From Prorocentrum cordatum (Eukaryota; Sar; Dinophyceae; Prorocentrales; Prorocentraceae), in contig CAUYUJ010003603.1 of assembly GCA_963575745.1 (NCBI GenBank), forward strand, positions 465,640 to 529,639: a stretch of 64,000 nucleotides of DNA, read 5' to 3'. The stretch's first letter is position 1. The number at the start of each line of letters is the position of its first letter. A program made the translations under genes and the position numbers. Below the pieces are notes generated by a model. The model ran no database searches and was not told the DNA's origin. It saw nothing but the letters and a program-made list of their open reading frames with translations. Shown piece after piece: positions 61,130-64,000 of this stretch.

Positions 61130-61680
61130 GTTGGAGCTTCTTGGAAGCCGTTTTGGAGCCTCTCGGGCCATGTTTTGAGTCTCTTGGGGGTCTACTTGGG
61201 GCCTCTTGGGGGGGCCTCTTGCGGGCCTCCTGGGTCCTCTTTGGACCTTCTTGGGGCCTCCCAGGACCCTCTCGAGGCGGAAAGGTCGAGTTCTCGGTTC
61301 GTGGACTCTTTCTTGGGCCTCTCTTGGGACCGTCATAGGGCCCTTTTCCTGGGCGCCTCTTGGGCCGTCTTGGGGCCCTCTTCGGCCGTCTTGGGGGTAT
61401 CCCGGGCCGTCATGGGAGCTTCTAGGGCCGTCGTGGGGCGATCTTGGGAACCGCGTGGTCCGTCTGGGAGCGTCGGAAAGTCGAAAAGGCGAGAAGGCCA
61501 AAAACCTTCGATGTTTGCTTCGTGGGGCCTTCTTTTGAGGCCTCTTGGGCCGTCTTGGGGCCATCGTGGGACATCTTGGGGCCATATTGGGCCGTCGTGG
61601 GCTCCTGAGGCTCTCTTCGAAGACTCTTCGAGCAATCTTGGGGGCCTCTCGGGCCGTTCTGGCCGCTCGGTGGCGTCATG
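61130..61680. repeat. TTGGGG array with 10-11-bp period
   Basis: Units as in the other arrays, with a spacer near 61468-61520 (GTCGGAAAGTCGAAAAGGCG then CCAAAAACCTTCG). Confidence 0.85.
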
Positions 61681-62540
61681 ATGAGAATCTTGGCGTGACC
61701 TGGAGTAGCCAAGATTTGAGGTTCACCCCCCCGTTGGTTGTTTGGTGGCGCGGCGCGGCCCCCTAGCAGACAGCAAACAGGAGGCAGAAAACAGGACTGG
61801 AGAGACAAAAGGCCAAACAACAAATGACAACACATAACACATGACAGCAGACCGCACACACCTTCGCAGCCTTGCGCCCTCGGAAGGGGCTGGCGGATTA
61901 TTTCGAGTATTATCATTACCATGGTTGCCGATATTGGCGCAGAAGTTGCCCACGTCAGGTCGCGCGTAAGGCGCTTTCGTCTCCAATGTAGCGTTCTGTG
62001 CTGGCGACTTTCGTGGGCCACCACGGAAGGTCGCTATGCCATCTCGCGTAAGACCCGTGTGTCTTCGTCGCCCACTTGTCGGAAGCATCCAGATGCGTCC
62101 TGACTCGACGACACGTGAGGGTCGAGGGCAAGTCTCACCTAAGGCGGGGATCCATACTGCTCCAGTCCGCAGCCCACCTGCACCACGAGATCCAGACGTC
62201 TATCTTCTACAACATCAACGGGGCCTGCACCCTGATGTGGCTCCCCGCAGCGGCCAGAGCTGCGCCATATCGGGGAGGAGGAGGAGGAGGAGGAGGAGGA
62301 GGAGGAGGAGGAACACCAGAGCAAGCCCAAGATGCATCTACGATGCTGCAATACACCCTCCCATCCCGAGTCCCCTCCCCGTGTCACTACCAGTTTTCCC
62401 ATGTCGGGAAGCCCATTCCCATGGACACACGAACGCCCCACGGGCTGCCACACGGGCGATGCCCCGAGCGCAAAAGGACCCACCGTGAATCCCACGAGCC
62501 ATAGGCATTACAAAGATGTAGAGCTACAGCGTTGGACGAC
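61681..62540. other. Non-coding stretch with (GGA)n
   Basis: A GGA run at about 62274-62312. The ORF spanning it (62076-62504) has no motif and is not supported. Confidence 0.35.
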
Positions 62541-62680
62541 GTGTCCATCCGTAGCGTCGTTGTCACAAAGATCTGCTCTCAATCCGTGTAGGCGCTGCGC
62601 AGACGTTGGAGGAAGTGTCCATCCGTAGTTTCATTTTCAAAAAGATGTGCTCTCAATCCGTGTAGGCGTTGCGCAATGGA
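62541..62680 (+). repeat. Two tandem copies of a ~75-bp unit
   Basis: GTGTCCATCCGTAG then CTCTCAATCCGTGTAGGCG occurs twice (near 62542 and 62615). A weaker third trace (CCATCCGTGCAGCCACTGCG) is near 62740. Confidence 0.75.
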
Positions 62681-63099
62681 ACATGCATTGTTGAAGTTGG
62701 CAGACCATGCGAAAGTTCCATGGAACAGGGCCCGCCATCCATCCGTGCAGCCACTGCGCAATTTCGAACTTCGTGGTGTACGGTGTACATGTTACGGGAA
62801 CCTCACTTTGAAAAGCATCGGCTCTCTACCACTGTACTTGTTTGATCCGTTGGAAGACGAGTTTGCGCGACGCTACGGCGAAAGCGCAAGTTTGAAAGCG
62901 AACCGCCCCCCATCGGTGTACTCTCTGGAGTTGTTTAAGACGAGTGTGCGCGGCGCCAAGGCAAGGGCCCTATATAGAATATCAATTGTATTGCGTCCGT
63001 GTGGTTGCTTGATTGTTCCCCGCCGGGAGGTCGTGTTAATTTGTAGCTCTTGGGAAATAAGATTCCCGACCCGGTTCGCCCTTCCTGCGCACCGGGGTT
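62681..63099. other. Non-coding or unrecognised stretch
   Basis: An ORF at 62676-63101 (plus) has ordinary composition (SIGSLPLYLFDPLEDEFARR), but no family is recognised. Confidence 0.3.
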
Positions 63100-63290
63100 G
63101 ACACACCTCAAGTGTCTTGGTGGTCCAGGGGTGTTCAGCGTCGCCCGCCTTGCAGATTGCGGCCGTCAGGCCCCAAAGATCCCCGAGAGCCCAGTGACAC
63201 AATAATGAACAAGCATGTAGAGGAGGCGTAACTAACAGACACCCCATCCCACCCCACACCAGACAGGCAAAACGACGTTACACTGTCCAT
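63100..63290. repeat. ~190-bp duplicated block, copy 1
   Basis: CTTGGTGGTCC near 63117, GGCGTAACTAACAGACA near 63225 and an ACGACGTTACACTG end match the order at 63715-63940. Confidence 0.7.
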
Positions 63291-63714
63291 CTACATGTAA
63301 AACAACCACAGAGCATTCACTAAGGATGGATATCACGATGTTAGACCGAGGGCATACATGAAGACCGTACACCAATGATAGTCATCAAGAACATACACCA
63401 AGAACAGACATGAAAGACACGCGTTAAACCCAGACAGCTGCAGGAGGCATCCAGGGCATATTTCAGGAATTGGTAGCAGCACCCTATATCAACAATCTAC
63501 GCACATGACACAACATTGACAAACAGCAGATTCGTACACCAACGACGTCTATCGCGGACATCGAACATATCAACGAGATGCACCAGCGACATACATCGAT
63601 GACATACACCACACAATAACAAGCAGAAGGAGCGTGCACCGATGGCAGGCATCCAGAACATACACCGATAATTGACAACAGTAGCACAAATCGAGAACAG
63701 TCACCATGACATGC
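63291..63714. repeat. Degenerate minisatellite of ACATACACC-type units
   Basis: CATACACCAATGA, ACACCAAGAAC, CACCAACGAC and CATACACCGAT phrases recur at about 25-35 bp. No gene. Confidence 0.55.
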
Positions 63715-63940
63715 TTAGGTGGTCCCTGGATATCCCGCCTCGACCGCCCTGCATATTTTGGCCGCCAGGCTCGAAGAGCCCAGGTGGTCCATGGATACGC
63801 CCCGCCCGCCTCGCATCTTGCGGGCACCAAGATCCACAGATCCTTGAGAGGCGAATGACTGCACAATACAGAAGCGTGCAGGCCAGGCGTAACTAACAGA
63901 CAACCCCACCAGGGAGGCGTCACGACGTCACGCTGCCAAG
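63715..63940. repeat. ~190-bp duplicated block, copy 2
   Basis: GCTTAGGTGGTCC, GGCGTAACTAACAGACA and ACGACGTCACGCTGCC are in the same order as in 63100-63290. GTGGTCC itself recurs at 63785, so this copy has an inner duplication. Confidence 0.7.
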
Positions 63941-64000
63941 ACATCGCGACGCCACGCCGTCCACAGACACCTGGAACACACATTCAAATTACGCACTGAA

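Overview
This window looks like nuclear DNA of a dinoflagellate. The evidence is: sequences close to the 22-nt dinoflagellate spliced leader (DinoSL) at several places, two of them just upstream of gene-like ORFs; a Ty1/copia polyprotein with dinoflagellate-type extra domains; several protein families I know only as unnamed dinoflagellate proteins; and high GC with a very large amount of simple and tandem repeat. I cannot name the species. I saw no tRNA, rRNA or CRISPR array. Coordinates of short motifs were counted by hand and may be off by a base or two.

Layout. 1-11456: a Ty1/copia-type retrotransposon, cut at its 5' end by the window. It carries a Tpt1/KptA-like RNA 2'-phosphotransferase domain, a RING-H2 finger and a retropepsin motif (1-4614), a linker ORF (4815-5642), then a cytosine-5-methyltransferase-like domain, integrase, reverse transcriptase (RT) and RNase H (5717-11443). 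It is decayed: a T-rich block splits integrase, and there are two in-frame stops and frameshifts. The whole element is dotted with about 30 copies of a 14-nt hairpin whose stems covary. 11928-16900: about 200-bp interspersed repeats, head to head around 15.3 kb, enclosing a 90-bp satellite (12664-14672). 17487-22937: a spliced-leader relic followed by a long intronless, frameshifted hypothetical gene. 25267-27060: a methyltransferase-like protein. 27509-30575: a second spliced-leader relic followed by a dinoflagellate family gene in pieces. 30586-41800: microsatellites, minisatellites, helically phased TTGG arrays, a 1.9-kb alternating purine-pyrimidine tract and AGCAT arrays flanking a spliced-leader-like 22-mer.

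41932-47532: remains of two retroelements, one with a DIRS-like RT-RNase H arrangement and one LINE 3' end (zinc finger plus RNase H), the latter split by another T-rich block. 48634-48782, 57990-58154 and 60026-60176 are foldback (MITE-like) elements; the last has a relative at 32905-33050. 49986-51048 (minus) is a decayed methyltransferase-like gene. 51693-53413 (minus) is a decayed transposase-like gene. 55790-57040 and 61130-61680 are more phased TTGG arrays. 57366-57900 is a probable exon of a two-helix membrane protein. 62.5-64 kb has small duplications.

The genes do not form a pathway. The picture is of mobile-element remains, retroposed mRNA copies and tandem repeats. The most unusual features are the covarying hairpin family and the RNA-repair-type domain inside the copia polyprotein.
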